Source: Allomuricauda ruestringensis DSM 13258 (GTDB lineage: Bacteria > Bacteroidota > Bacteroidia > Flavobacteriales > Flavobacteriaceae). From it: DNA of 64,000 nucleotides. Of this stretch, positions 46,210 through 55,589 are shown one piece after another (position 1 is the first letter of the stretch; each line of letters begins with the position of its first letter). The notes beneath the pieces were generated by a model. That model was given only the letters and a program-made list of their open reading frames with translations. It was not told where the DNA came from and did no database searches. The stretch spans positions 248,001 through 312,000 of the forward strand of contig NC_015945.1 in assembly GCF_000224085.1 (NCBI RefSeq). Reading direction: 5' to 3'. The position numbers were made by a program, and so were the translations under genes.

Positions 46210-46249
46210 TGGACTTAAACAGAACCGCAAAGGGTTAATTTTAAGTCCA
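46210..46249 (+). other. Nested stem-loop upstream of TPR gene
   Basis: TGGACTTAAA (46210-46219) and TTTAAGTCCA (46240-46249) are perfectly complementary 10-base arms. Inside, AACC (46223-46226) pairs with GGTT (46233-46236). No U-run follows, so it is not a standard terminator for the aminotransferase. It ends 22 bases before the TPR ATG and could be a leader structure or protein-binding site. Confidence 0.55.
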
Positions 46250-46271
46250 TAGTTCAACCAAAAACGTTCCT

Positions 46272-47672
46272 ATGGCGTTAGAATCTAACGAATATCCAGA
46301 CAAATCCATAAACAAATTTGAGTCCATGCTCAAGACGGATGACGTCTATTTTTTTGATGCGGAGGACTTTGAGGAAATTATTCATCATTACCTGAACAAC
46401 GGTAAAATCTCCTTGGGCAAAAAAGCCATTCAAATTGGCTTGGAACAACATCCAAACTCCATGGAATTGAAGCTTTTACAGGTAGAAGTATTGGCTTTTG
46501 AAGACAAGTTTGATGCTGCAGAAACTCTTCTGGATGAAATTCAGACCATTAATGTAACCAATGAGGAAGTCTATATCCAACGGGCCAACATCCGCTCCAA
46601 ACAGGACAAACATCAAGAAGCCGTAAATCTTCTACTGGAGGCATTGGACATCACGGACCACTCGTTTGATATTCACTCCCTATTGGGAATGGAGTATCTA
46701 TTTATGGACAACTACGAGCAGGCAAAACTTAGTTTTATGAGATGTGTTGAGATTGATGACAGGGATTATTCATCGCTCTATAACGTAGTGTACTGCTTTG
46801 AGTTTTTGGAGGATTATGATGGTAGTATCCTATACCTAAACGATTATCTCGACCGAAACCCCTATTGCGAAGTGGCCTGGCACCAATTGGGCAAAATGTA
46901 CTTGGCCAAAAAACTCTATATCGAGGCTTTGACCGCTTTTGATTTTGCGGTGATTTCGGATGATTCCTTTATCGGCGCCTATTTTGAAAAAGGCAAAGTG
47001 CTGGAAAAATTGGGCAGGTACAATGAGGCTATCGAGAACTACGAGTCCACCATATCCATAGAAGACCCTACATCGTATGCTTTCCTGCGGCTTGGTAAAT
47101 GCCACGAAAAACTGGGAAACTACGACTTGGCCAAATATTATTATTACCACACCGTTCACGAAGACCCTTTATTGGACAAGGGATGGTTGGCCATTACCGA
47201 TTTCCATTTTAGGCAAAAAAACTATGAAAAAGCCATATACTACATCAATAAGGCCATAAATATTGATGGGGAAAACCCTAAATATTGGAAAAAAGCCGGA
47301 AAGTTATATGCTGCCCTAAACAATTGGGACGAGGCGGATTTTGCCTATAAACAAGCGGTGGACTTGGGCAATTACGAACTGGAAACGTGGAGGAACTGGG
47401 CGGAAGTACTCAATAAAATTGGAGATTACAATTCGGCAATACAAGTTTTGATCCAAGGGTTGGAATTTTACCCCGACAATTCGGACCTTACCTATAAATT
47501 GGCAGGCATCCATTTAAAAAATCACGATTTGGATGAAGCAAAAAGTATCTTATCCAAGGCTATGAAATTGGATATTGGTAAATTGCAGCAGTTTGAAAAA
47601 GAATTCCCCGAATTCATTGAAGTTGATTGGGTAAAAGCGCTGGTTTCAAAAATCAGGAAAACAGCCAAGTAG
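46272..47672 (+). CDS. Tetratricopeptide repeat protein
   Basis: A 466-residue protein without signal peptide, made almost wholly of TPR units (about ten) from residue 40 onward, for example EAVNLLLEALDITDHSFDI, NYEKAIYYINKAINIDGENP and NWDEADFAYKQAVDLGNYE. TPR arrays mediate protein-protein contacts; the partner is unknown. It is 21 bases upstream of the first DUF368 gene, so may share its transcript. The upstream gap contains a nested stem-loop. Confidence 0.85.
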   Translation: MALESNEYPDKSINKFESMLKTDDVYFFDAEDFEEIIHHYLNNGKISLGKKAIQIGLEQHPNSMELKLLQVEVLAFEDKFDAAETLLDEIQTINVTNEEVYIQRANIRSKQDKHQEAVNLLLEALDITDHSFDIHSLLGMEYLFMDNYEQAKLSFMRCVEIDDRDYSSLYNVVYCFEFLEDYDGSILYLNDYLDRNPYCEVAWHQLGKMYLAKKLYIEALTAFDFAVISDDSFIGAYFEKGKVLEKLGRYNEAIENYESTISIEDPTSYAFLRLGKCHEKLGNYDLAKYYYYHTVHEDPLLDKGWLAITDFHFRQKNYEKAIYYINKAINIDGENPKYWKKAGKLYAALNNWDEADFAYKQAVDLGNYELETWRNWAEVLNKIGDYNSAIQVLIQGLEFYPDNSDLTYKLAGIHLKNHDLDEAKSILSKAMKLDIGKLQQFEKEFPEFIEVDWVKALVSKIRKTAK

Positions 47673-47693
47673 CCCCGCCTTATTATCAAATTA

Positions 47694-48611
47694 ATGCAAG
47701 CACGTCGTATACTGGACTTCGTTTTTATTACCCTGAAAGGAATGGCCATGGGTGCCGCAGACGTTGTCCCAGGAGTATCAGGAGGAACCATTGCCTTTAT
47801 TTCTGGCATTTATGAAGAACTCATAACCTCCATCAACAACATAGATCTTTCCCTGATTTCAATTTTAAAAAAAGAAGGCATCAAGGCCGTTTGGAACAAA
47901 GTCAATGGAAACTTTTTACTGGCTCTTTTCCTCGGAATTTTTATTAGTGTGCTATCCTTGGCAAAATTCCTGAGTTGGCTTTTGGAAAACGAACCAATCT
48001 TATTATGGTCCTTTTTCTTTGGATTAGTGGTGGCCTCCATTTTTATGGTAGGCAAAGAAATCACCAGATGGACCATGGGAACAGTGGTTGTATTGATTTT
48101 TGGCGCTGCCTTGGCTTTCTTTATAACCGAACTACCTGCAAGCGATAACTCGGACAGCCTACCCTATTTGTTTCTTTCGGGTGCATTGGCCGTTTGTGCC
48201 ATGATCCTCCCAGGTATTTCGGGAGCATTTATCCTTGTACTGTTAGGCTCCTACAAAACCATTTTGGATGCTGTTCACGAAAGGGATATCAAAATAATTT
48301 TGACCGTGGGCGTTGGGGCCATTTTTGGACTTTTGAGTTTTGCTCGACTACTCAAATGGATGTTCAATCACTACAAAAACATCACTTTGGCATTGCTAAC
48401 AGGTTTTATCTTGGGTTCCTTAAATAAAATTTGGCCTTGGAAAAAGGTTTTGGAAACCAAAACCTTTGGCGAAAAGACCATCGTTGTGGATGATATGAAC
48501 GTGCTTCCCGGTGCTTTTGAGGGCGATAGTAAATTAATACTGGCCATTGTCTTAGCCATCCTAGGTTTTTCACTTATTTTTATCCTGGAAAAAGTAGCTT
48601 CCAAAAAATAA
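47694..48611 (+). CDS. DUF368 (PopT-type) membrane protein, copy 1
   Basis: A 305-residue polytopic protein. GMAMGAADVVPGVSGGTIAF near residue 15 and MILPGISGAFILVLLGSY near 165 are the paired DUF368 signatures, suggesting an internal repeat. The family includes PopT, reported as a transporter that returns undecaprenyl phosphate across the membrane for cell-wall synthesis. It is followed directly by a second family member. Function here is inferred from the family. Confidence 0.88.
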   Translation: MQARRILDFVFITLKGMAMGAADVVPGVSGGTIAFISGIYEELITSINNIDLSLISILKKEGIKAVWNKVNGNFLLALFLGIFISVLSLAKFLSWLLENEPILLWSFFFGLVVASIFMVGKEITRWTMGTVVVLIFGAALAFFITELPASDNSDSLPYLFLSGALAVCAMILPGISGAFILVLLGSYKTILDAVHERDIKIILTVGVGAIFGLLSFARLLKWMFNHYKNITLALLTGFILGSLNKIWPWKKVLETKTFGEKTIVVDDMNVLPGAFEGDSKLILAIVLAILGFSLIFILEKVASKK

Positions 48612-48630
48612 GGAAAACCTATTTGTGCAA

Positions 48631-49668
48631 ATGCATCAACCTAGAACATTTCTGGATAATTTCTTCTTGGTCATAAAAGGCCTGTGCATGGGGGCCGCCA
48701 ATAAGGTTCCCGGGGTTTCGGGCGGTATAGTAGCCTTTGTTGCCGGATTTTACGAGGAGTTTATCTACTCCTTACAAAAATTGAATTCCAAAGCGGTGAA
48801 GTTGTTCTTCAATGGCAGGTTCAAAAGTTTTTTCCGATACACCAATGCCAAATTTCTGGGCTTGCTGATTTTTGGAATGCTGGTCAGCTATTTTAGTGTT
48901 TCCCGGATTCTAGATTATTTTTTGGACCATAACGAGGTCTTTGTTTGGGCCACTTTCTTTGGAATGGTCATAGGCTCCATCTACCATATAGGGAAAGATT
49001 TTGCTCCTTGGAACAAACGTACTATTCCAGCAGGGATCATCGGGTTTATTATTGGGATATCCATCAGTTTTTTAAACCCTGCCAAAGAGAACGACAACTT
49101 ATTTTTTGTTTTTTTCTGTGGCATCGTTAGTGTTTCTGGGATGACGCTTCCCGGGCTGTCCGGCTCTTTCATATTGATTTTATTGGGAAACTACGTCCTG
49201 TTACTGGTAGATTCGGTCAACGCACTCTACGATACTTTTTCTGAGGTTTTCTCTGGGGATTTTAGCTTCGTAAAAAATTCTGAACGCATACAAATCTTAA
49301 AGATACTAGGGGTTTTTACCTTGGGATCCGTTACCGGATTGGTTACTTTTTCACATTTGCTCAGTTATGTACTAAAACACTTTAAAGCCACAACAACAGC
49401 GGTATTATTGGGTTTTATCACAGGATCTTTGGGCGTACTTTGGCCTTGGAAAAGAACCGTTTTTAAGGTGGACGAAGCCGGCAACCCCTTATTGGATTCC
49501 AACGGGGATAAAATCATCCTCAACTACAAACGTCACCTTCCACAAATGGCAGAGGCAGAAACTTGGTGGGCCATACTTTTTATTTTATTGGGGATTTTGG
49601 TATTATTGATTTTGGATTGGTATGGCAACAACAGAAAAAAAAATGAACAGGTTCGGGCTACTAGGTAG
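48631..49668 (+). CDS. DUF368 (PopT-type) membrane protein, copy 2
   Basis: A 345-residue paralogue of the preceding gene with GLCMGAANKVPGVSGGIVAF and MTLPGLSGSFILILLGNY in equivalent places, and a longer segment before the last membrane helix. The ATG at 48631 is used; a GTG two codons upstream is an alternative. Its 3' end overlaps aroE by 26 bases. Two divergent copies side by side suggest different substrates, conditions or a heteromer. Confidence 0.88.
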   Translation: MHQPRTFLDNFFLVIKGLCMGAANKVPGVSGGIVAFVAGFYEEFIYSLQKLNSKAVKLFFNGRFKSFFRYTNAKFLGLLIFGMLVSYFSVSRILDYFLDHNEVFVWATFFGMVIGSIYHIGKDFAPWNKRTIPAGIIGFIIGISISFLNPAKENDNLFFVFFCGIVSVSGMTLPGLSGSFILILLGNYVLLLVDSVNALYDTFSEVFSGDFSFVKNSERIQILKILGVFTLGSVTGLVTFSHLLSYVLKHFKATTTAVLLGFITGSLGVLWPWKRTVFKVDEAGNPLLDSNGDKIILNYKRHLPQMAEAETWWAILFILLGILVLLILDWYGNNRKKNEQVRATR

Positions 49669-50374
49669 AAACATTTCTTATTCTTTCTCGCAGGGATATT
49701 TCACCCAAAAATTCAAGGATTTGGGACTGGATGACCATAGCTACGAGAATTTTGATCTTCAAAAAATCGAAGAGCTGAAAAACGTGCTCGCCCAAGATAA
49801 TCTTAGAGGGCTTAACGTAACCATACCCTACAAACAAGAGGTTATCCCCTATTTGGACGAGCTGGACGCCAAGGCAGCGAAAATAGGGGCCGTAAACACC
49901 ATTCAGTTTACAGAAAATGGCCTAAAAGGCTTTAATACTGATGCTTATGGTTTTCAAAAATCATTGGAACCCTTCTTGAAACCACATCATAAAAATGCAT
50001 TGATCCTGGGCACGGGCGGTGCTTCCAAAGCCGTTCGTTTTGTTCTAGATGAACTGGGAATTGCCAACACCTATGTTTCGCGCAGTAAAAGGGACGGGCA
50101 ATACACCTACGACGAACTGGACGAAACCACCATTAAGAAAAACACCCTGATTATTAACTGCACCCCACTTGGCACCTACCCCAATATTGAGGACAAACCT
50201 GCACTCCCTTATCAATATATTGGAGCTGATCATTTGCTGTACGACTTGATCTACAATCCAGAAAAAACCAGTTTTTTAGCTTCAGGCGAGGCGAAAGGAG
50301 CAACCATCTGCAATGGGCTGAACATGTTGGAGCACCAAGCGGAAAAGGCTTGGGAAATCTGGAACAATGTCTAA
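49643..50374 (+). CDS. aroE: Shikimate dehydrogenase
   Basis: A 243-residue NADPH-dependent enzyme of chorismate synthesis. FGLLGRNISYSFSQGYF binds shikimate (Ser pair), K64 in NVTIPYKQ and D100 in FNTDAYGF are the catalytic pair, and LGTGGASKAV is the nucleotide loop. The start at 49643 gives the usual flavobacterial MNRFGLLG N-terminus; a longer form would add seven residues. It overlaps the end of the second DUF368 gene, implying co-transcription. Confidence 0.93.
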   Translation: MNRFGLLGRNISYSFSQGYFTQKFKDLGLDDHSYENFDLQKIEELKNVLAQDNLRGLNVTIPYKQEVIPYLDELDAKAAKIGAVNTIQFTENGLKGFNTDAYGFQKSLEPFLKPHHKNALILGTGGASKAVRFVLDELGIANTYVSRSKRDGQYTYDELDETTIKKNTLIINCTPLGTYPNIEDKPALPYQYIGADHLLYDLIYNPEKTSFLASGEAKGATICNGLNMLEHQAEKAWEIWNNV

Positions 50375-50442
50375 AAAAAAGGAGTTAACATAAGTATTCC
50401 ACCCATCCGCACAACCATCTCCGTCCGTAAAAGAAGAATCAA

Positions 50443-50450
50443 TACTTTTG
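50443..50450 (+). promoter_or_regulatory. -7 promoter box before DUF349 gene
   Basis: TACTTTTG matches TAnnTTTG, 66 bases before the ATG. No spaced TTG was found. Confidence 0.3.
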
Positions 50451-50516
50451 CTATTAGACAATTAAGTTGTTAAATTGGCTATAATTTTCATCAATCAATA
50501 GGTAAACAAGCTACGA

Positions 50517-52604
50517 ATGCAGGAAAACGATCGTAAACTTCAGCAAGCTGAAGGTGGTATAGAGGAAACTTCAGAAAATACAAAAGGACAAATGGAAGAA
50601 GCTACACAAGCCGAACCAAAAGTGTCCGAAGAAACTGTATCTGAAACTGAAGAGTCACAAAAGCCTAAGAAAGAGGTTGTTTCCGAATCCAAAAGCAAAA
50701 AGAACGATTCCGAGAAGAACGATTCCGAGAAGAACGATTCCGAGAAGAACGATTCCGAAGAGCATATAGACGAGATTGACGAATCCAATGCAGAGGATGC
50801 TGAAGATACTGAAAACGAGAAACGGCATACCATACCCATGCTGGATTACCACTCCATGACCATGGAAAACTTGGTCGGGGAATTACAGCGTTTGGTAAAA
50901 AACGAGAAAGTACAGGCCATCAACAAGCATGTTAGCGCCATTAAGTACGAGTTCGACCAAAAGTTCCAAGAGTTTCTCGATGAGAAAAAGGAAGAGTTTG
51001 TATCCAAAGGAGGCAATGAAATTGATTTTCGATATAATTCCGTTGCCAAAAGGCAATTCAATGAGGTGTATTCGGATTTCCGGGAAAAGCGTGATCAATA
51101 TTATAAACAACTCGATCAATCACTAAAAGCCAACCTACAAAAAAGGTTGGATATTATTGAAGAGCTGAAAGGCCTCATTGATATTGAGGAGGACATCAAT
51201 ACTACTTACAACAACTTTAAAGACCTCCAAAATAGGTGGAAAAATGCAGGGCCCATACCTCGAACCAATTACAACGATGTTTGGCGCACCTACCACCACC
51301 ACATGGAAATCTTTTATGATTTTCTGCACCTAAACCGTGAATTGCGCGATCTGGATTTTAAACATAATCTGGAAGAAAAGCAGAAGTTGGTGGAACGTGC
51401 CGAAGCTTTAGCGGAAGAACCGGATTTGAACAAGGCGTTCAGGGAGTTGCAAACGCTTCACAAGATTTGGAAAGAGGACATCGGTCCCGTAGCCAAGGAA
51501 CATCGCGAAGAAATCTGGGAGAAATTCAGCACCGCCACCAAGGCCATGCACCAGCGTAGGCAAGAACATTTTCAGGAATTGGAAAAGGTCTACGAGAAAA
51601 ACTTGGAAAAAAAGCAAGAGATCATAGCTAACATCGCTAAAATAGCCGAAAACGTTGCGGATAACCACAGAGGCATCCAACAACAAATAAAAGAGGTGGA
51701 AGCGCTAAGGGATTTGTTTTTTAAGGCAGGTAGGGTGCCCCAAAAGGTGAACGAAGAAACTTGGAGCTATTTTAAGGAAACCGTCCGTAAATTCAATAGG
51801 ACCAAAAACGCATTCTATAAAAATCAGAAAAAAGAGCAACAGCTAAACCTTGAAAAGAAAAAGGAACTGTTGGAATTGGCCGTTTCTTTGAAGGATAGTG
51901 ATGATTGGGACGAAGTTACCCCACAAATGAAGCGCATACAAAGGGATTGGAAAAAAATTGGCCATGTTCCCAGAAAATATTCCGATAAAATCTGGAAAGA
52001 GTTCAAGGACGCTTGTAACCACTATTTTGACCGCTTACACGCGGAAAAGAACGAGGCCCACAAGGAAGAATTCGAAAACTTTAAGAAGAAAAGCGAATGT
52101 TTAAACCGTTTAAAAGAGTTCCAACTGAGCGGTGACAAGAAGAAGGATATTGAAGACGTTAAAGCCTTTTTAGCCGAGTGGAAACAATACGGTCGCATTC
52201 CGTATAACAAAAAGCACATCAACAGCAAGTTCAATAAAATTGTGGATGCCCTCTTCAAAAAATTAGGGGTTGGCAAACAACAATCGGAACTGCTCAAATA
52301 CGGGAACAAAGTACAGGAACTTGCCAAAACAGAGGACAACTACGCTATAGGCAATGAACGTGTTTTTGTTAAGCGTAAGATTGATGAGGTAAAATCCGAA
52401 ATTCGTCAGTTAGAGAACAACCTACAGTTTTTCTCTGGTGATTCAGAGGACAATCCTTTGGTCAAAGAAGTCGTCAATAAATTGGACAAACAAAAAGAAG
52501 CGCTTCAAACTTGGAAAGAGAAAATGAAGAAGCTGAACATTCTTAAACACAAACTGAACAAAGAAATCGAGGAAGAAGAAAATGACAGCAACGAAGAGGA
52601 ATAA
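50517..52604 (+). CDS. DUF349 domain protein, coiled-coil
   Basis: A 695-residue soluble protein. The first ~105 residues are acidic and disordered, containing four tandem KNDSE pentapeptides (residues 62-81). The rest consists of repeated DUF349 helical units (for example LQNRWKNAGPIPRTNYNDVWRTY, MKRIQRDWKKIGHVPRKYSDKIW) and ends in an acidic tail. DUF349 proteins are widespread in Bacteroidota and of unknown biochemical role; the highly charged helices suggest a scaffold or nucleic-acid-associated protein. Followed by a terminator. Confidence 0.85.
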   Translation: MQENDRKLQQAEGGIEETSENTKGQMEEATQAEPKVSEETVSETEESQKPKKEVVSESKSKKNDSEKNDSEKNDSEKNDSEEHIDEIDESNAEDAEDTENEKRHTIPMLDYHSMTMENLVGELQRLVKNEKVQAINKHVSAIKYEFDQKFQEFLDEKKEEFVSKGGNEIDFRYNSVAKRQFNEVYSDFREKRDQYYKQLDQSLKANLQKRLDIIEELKGLIDIEEDINTTYNNFKDLQNRWKNAGPIPRTNYNDVWRTYHHHMEIFYDFLHLNRELRDLDFKHNLEEKQKLVERAEALAEEPDLNKAFRELQTLHKIWKEDIGPVAKEHREEIWEKFSTATKAMHQRRQEHFQELEKVYEKNLEKKQEIIANIAKIAENVADNHRGIQQQIKEVEALRDLFFKAGRVPQKVNEETWSYFKETVRKFNRTKNAFYKNQKKEQQLNLEKKKELLELAVSLKDSDDWDEVTPQMKRIQRDWKKIGHVPRKYSDKIWKEFKDACNHYFDRLHAEKNEAHKEEFENFKKKSECLNRLKEFQLSGDKKKDIEDVKAFLAEWKQYGRIPYNKKHINSKFNKIVDALFKKLGVGKQQSELLKYGNKVQELAKTEDNYAIGNERVFVKRKIDEVKSEIRQLENNLQFFSGDSEDNPLVKEVVNKLDKQKEALQTWKEKMKKLNILKHKLNKEIEEEENDSNEEE
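50700..50759 (+). repeat. Four tandem 15-base repeats in DUF349 gene
   Basis: AAGAACGATTCCGAG occurs four times head to tail, the last ending in A. The near-perfect DNA identity, including synonymous positions, points to recent expansion. The 15-base unit keeps the frame, so copy number can change without disrupting the protein. Confidence 0.95.
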
Positions 52605-52633
52605 ATTTTAATCTACCTTATAAAATAATATCA

Positions 52634-52658
52634 AAGGGCCGCTCGTATAGCGGCCCTT
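52634..52658. terminator. Stem-loop between convergent DUF349 and CBS genes
   Basis: AAGGGCCGCT and AGCGGCCCTT form a perfect 10-bp stem with loop CGTAT. The T-runs are weak on both sides, but the position between convergent stops fits a shared terminator. Confidence 0.75.
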
Positions 52659-52680
52659 CAACTTCTTCCCTTCCAAAAGT

Positions 52681-53103
52681 TCAATACAATTCGAGTAAAT
52701 AGTTGATTAAATCCGTAGTGGTAACTATCCCCACAAGTTTTCCGTTATCCACCACAGGCAAAGCATGAAACTCTTTTTTGGAAAGAAAACGTGCCACATC
52801 CCTAATTGACGTATCGGATGCTATGCTAACAACATCGTTGACCATTACTTGCGGAATGGTGAACATGTTATAAACAATGGTTTCCACATGTTCTTCGTGC
52901 TCATCTATCGCGTCTGCAAAACTGATCCGCAACAAATCCGTATAGCTTAACATACCCACAATAGAGCTACCTTCAACAACTGGAATATGTCGGATATGAT
53001 GCTTTTTAAAAAGACGTTCGGCAGTCACCAAATCATCTTTGGCAGTAAGCGTAACCAGTTTTTTGGTCATTATTTCCGAAACAGGCACATCTTTTTTCAT
53101 CAC
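52681..53103 (-). CDS. CBS domain pair protein
   Basis: A 140-residue protein consisting of two CBS domains (about residues 8-62 and 80-138), each with the GMLSYTDLLR / GIVTTTDLINYL type ending. CBS pairs bind adenosine nucleotides and regulate a partner or act as sensors. No catalytic domain is attached. It lies downstream of rny on the same strand with a 70-base gap. Confidence 0.9.
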   Translation of the reverse strand: MMKKDVPVSEIMTKKLVTLTAKDDLVTAERLFKKHHIRHIPVVEGSSIVGMLSYTDLLRISFADAIDEHEEHVETIVYNMFTIPQVMVNDVVSIASDTSIRDVARFLSKKEFHALPVVDNGKLVGIVTTTDLINYLLELY

Positions 53104-53173
53104 TCAAGTAGTTTATCAATTTCTTGAATGAAGTTAGCCTGACCTTAGTTAGAAAAGTATGATAATTATCAGT

Positions 53174-54745
53174 TTACTTGGCCACGTTTACAGACCGCGT
53201 TTCACGGATTACGGTAACCTTAACTTGACCGGGATAGGTCATATCGGTCTGTATTTTTTGTGATATTTCGAAAGAGAGTTCCGCCGCTTTGTCATCGTTC
53301 ACTTTTTCGCTTTCCACAATTACACGCAGTTCCCTACCCGCCTGAATAGCGTAGGCTTTCTGTACTCCGTTGAAGCCGAAGGCAATATCTTCCAAATCCT
53401 TCAATCTTTGAATGTAGGAGTCCAAAACTTGTCTCCTAGCTCCAGGGCGTGCACCGCTGATAGCATCACAAACTTGAACTATGGGAGAAATTAAAGTGGT
53501 CATCTCGATTTCATCGTGGTGGGCTCCGATTGCATTGCAAACCTCGTCTTTTTCACCATATTTTTGTGCCCATTGCATACCTAAAATAGCGTGGGGTGTT
53601 TCCACTTCAACTTCAGCCATGGGAACTTTTCCTATATCGTGAAGCAATCCGGCTCTTTTGGCCAATTTAGGGTTGAGTCCTAATTCTGCTGCCATTACGC
53701 CACAGAGTTTAGCTACCTCTCTTGAGTGCTGCAATAGGTTTTGTCCGTAAGAGGAACGGTACTTCATCCGCCCTACCGCCTTTATCAGTTCTGGGTGCAA
53801 TCCGTGGATGCCCAGGTCGATTACGGTACGCTTGCCTATTTCGGCAATTTCTTCATTGATTTGTTTTTCGGTCTTCTTCACTACCTCTTCAATACGGGCA
53901 GGGTGAATTCTTCCGTCGGTCACCAATCGGTGCAAGGACAAACGGGCCACTTCCCTCCTAACGGAATCAAAACAAGATAGGATAATGGCTTCTGGGGTAT
54001 CATCTACAATAATCTCAACACCTGTGGCCGATTCCAAAGCACGAATGTTTCTACCCTCTCGGCCAATAATACGACCTTTAACATCATCCGACTCCAAATT
54101 GAATACCGAGACACAGTTCTCCACGGCTTCTTCGGTTCCGATACGCTGAATGGTGTTGATCACTATTTTTCGGGCCTCTTGCTGTGCGGTGAGCTTTGCT
54201 TCTTCCAAGGTGTTTTGAAGATATGCCATGGCATCGCTTTTGGCAGTTTCTTTTAAAGATTCCAACAATTGGGCCTTGGCATCTTCTGCGGAAAGTCCAG
54301 AAATTACCTCCAACTGTTGTACTTGGCTCTTGTGGAGCTTTTCAACCTCAGATTGTTTTTTGTCGAGTATCTCACTTTTGTACTCGATCTCTTTTATCTT
54401 TTCTTGAAATTGATCGTTAAGCTTTTTGTTCTTGGCCAATTCACTGCTAACCTGGGACTCTTTGTCCCTTGTGCGTTTTTCGGCCTCTGCAATTTTTTTA
54501 TCCTTATTGATGATGACCTTCTCGTGCTCCGCCTTCAGCTCCAAAAACTTCTCCTTTGCCTGAAAGATCTTATCCTTCTTTATGCTATCGCCCTCTTTAC
54601 TGGCTTCTTTTATAATGTTGGATGCTTCTTTTTTTGCATTGGCAATGGTTTTGGATGCTTTGCCTTTCTCCATCATCTTGGCAATTGCGAATCCTATTGC
54701 CAGCCCCACAACAGCTGCGCCAACAATAACTATGATATTATCCAT
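53174..54745 (-). CDS. rny: Ribonuclease Y
   Basis: A 523-residue membrane-anchored endoribonuclease that starts mRNA decay. It has an N-terminal membrane segment (residues 3-22), a long coiled coil (about 30-190), a KH domain with [15 protein letters not shown], and an HD domain with LLHDIGK and the second metal motif GAHHDEIE. Length and domain order match RNase Y closely. It lies just downstream of the 6S RNA gene and zapA. Confidence 0.95.
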   Translation of the reverse strand: MDNIIVIVGAAVVGLAIGFAIAKMMEKGKASKTIANAKKEASNIIKEASKEGDSIKKDKIFQAKEKFLELKAEHEKVIINKDKKIAEAEKRTRDKESQVSSELAKNKKLNDQFQEKIKEIEYKSEILDKKQSEVEKLHKSQVQQLEVISGLSAEDAKAQLLESLKETAKSDAMAYLQNTLEEAKLTAQQEARKIVINTIQRIGTEEAVENCVSVFNLESDDVKGRIIGREGRNIRALESATGVEIIVDDTPEAIILSCFDSVRREVARLSLHRLVTDGRIHPARIEEVVKKTEKQINEEIAEIGKRTVIDLGIHGLHPELIKAVGRMKYRSSYGQNLLQHSREVAKLCGVMAAELGLNPKLAKRAGLLHDIGKVPMAEVEVETPHAILGMQWAQKYGEKDEVCNAIGAHHDEIEMTTLISPIVQVCDAISGARPGARRQVLDSYIQRLKDLEDIAFGFNGVQKAYAIQAGRELRVIVESEKVNDDKAAELSFEISQKIQTDMTYPGQVKVTVIRETRSVNVAK

Positions 54746-54763
54746 GTTTGCTTGTGTTTAGTT

Positions 54764-54938
54764 AAAAAAAAAGCCCACATCGGAAGAAGTTTTGTACAAA
54801 CTCCAAAATACAGGTTTAGGGCTAACAGACTGATCAAGGATCCCTATACAAGTAGGGCCTGCTTTTACAACCTAAACTCACCCTTTCTAATTATAATAGT
54901 GTTGAGTTTGTCAAAAATTAATTACCAATGTGGGCAGT
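54764..54938 (-). ncRNA. ssrS: Probable 6S RNA (6S-Flavo type)
   Basis: The 216-base zapA-rny gap encodes a long rod-like RNA on the minus strand. GCCCACATTGG (54925-54935 complement) pairs over 11 bp, with one G-U, with CCGATGTGGGC (54773-54783 complement), directly followed by nine Us as a terminator. Inside, ACAAACTC pairs with GAGTTTGT and GTTTAGG with CCTAAAC, leaving internal loops, and CCCTA/TAGGG forms an apical hairpin. Rod shape, size near 175 nt and position next to zapA (as for E. coli ssrS) all fit 6S RNA, which binds and inhibits RNA polymerase holoenzyme. The 5' end is approximate; a covariance search was not possible. Confidence 0.7.
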
Positions 54939-54961
54939 AACAATATTTTATTTAAAAGAAC

Positions 54962-55255
54962 TTATTCTCCCAATTTGGAGTGAACCAATTCATCCAAGGC
55001 CCTGAGGCGCTGCATGGCGGCCTCCGCATTTTCTGAACGGTCTATTCCACCTTGCTCAATTTTGGAAGCAAATTGCAAGGCACACATGGCCAAAACATCC
55101 TGCTTATCCCGAACGGCATAGTTTTGCTCAAACTTTTTTGCCAAATTTTCTATATTCTTGGCCGCTTTTCGCAACCCTTCCTCTTGCTTGGGGTCAATCG
55201 TTAAAGGATATACCCTGTCGGCAATGGAAAGCTTTATTTTGAGCTTCTCGTCCAT
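54962..55255 (-). CDS. zapA: Cell division protein ZapA
   Basis: A 97-residue ZapA-like protein that bundles FtsZ filaments. The N-terminal KLKIKLSIADRVYPLTIDP strand region and the following coiled coil with LAKKFEQNYAVRDKQDVLAMCALQFA are characteristic. The ATG at 55255 is used; an upstream in-frame ATG would overlap the coiled-coil gene and add a non-family extension. It follows a small coiled-coil gene after 14 bases and precedes the 6S RNA. Confidence 0.88.
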   Translation of the reverse strand: MDEKLKIKLSIADRVYPLTIDPKQEEGLRKAAKNIENLAKKFEQNYAVRDKQDVLAMCALQFASKIEQGGIDRSENAEAAMQRLRALDELVHSKLGE

Positions 55256-55269
55256 AATCTCGGTATCCG

Positions 55270-55563
55270 TTAATCCGCCAACTTGGCTATGCAAACATCA
55301 AGTTCGCGAATCAATGTATTTATTTTGAGCTTAGCTTCTGTTTTACTACTAGTATTACCACCCAGCATTGTGTTCGCCATTTTCAGGGAGTCATATTTTT
55401 CTTCCCATTCTTTCAGAGCACTCTCTTTGAGTTCGTTTTTCTCCTTTTGAAGTTCCAATTCCTGTTTTAGTTTGGCATTCACTTGGTGCAACAGCTCCAT
55501 TTTGTGCAGCAGTTTGCTCACCTTGTTCTCCAAAGAATCCACAATCTCAACAAGTTCGCTCAT
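55270..55563 (-). CDS. Small coiled-coil protein upstream of zapA (ZapB-like)
   Basis: A 97-residue protein that is almost entirely coiled coil (residues 5-65: LVEIVDSLENKVSKLLHKME and following), with a C-terminal helix TLIRELDVCIAKLAD. The pairing with zapA suggests a Z-ring accessory role like that of ZapB, but sequence similarity to ZapB is not demonstrated. The start at 55563 gives MSELVEIVDSLE. It has a good promoter. Confidence 0.72.
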   Translation of the reverse strand: MSELVEIVDSLENKVSKLLHKMELLHQVNAKLKQELELQKEKNELKESALKEWEEKYDSLKMANTMLGGNTSSKTEAKLKINTLIRELDVCIAKLAD

Positions 55564-55589
55564 ATATGCAAACAACAATACGTATTACA

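Noticed and set aside
50700..50759. Tandem repeat considered as a CRISPR-like array
   Set aside because: Units are contiguous with no spacers and encode in-frame peptides; no cas genes are present.
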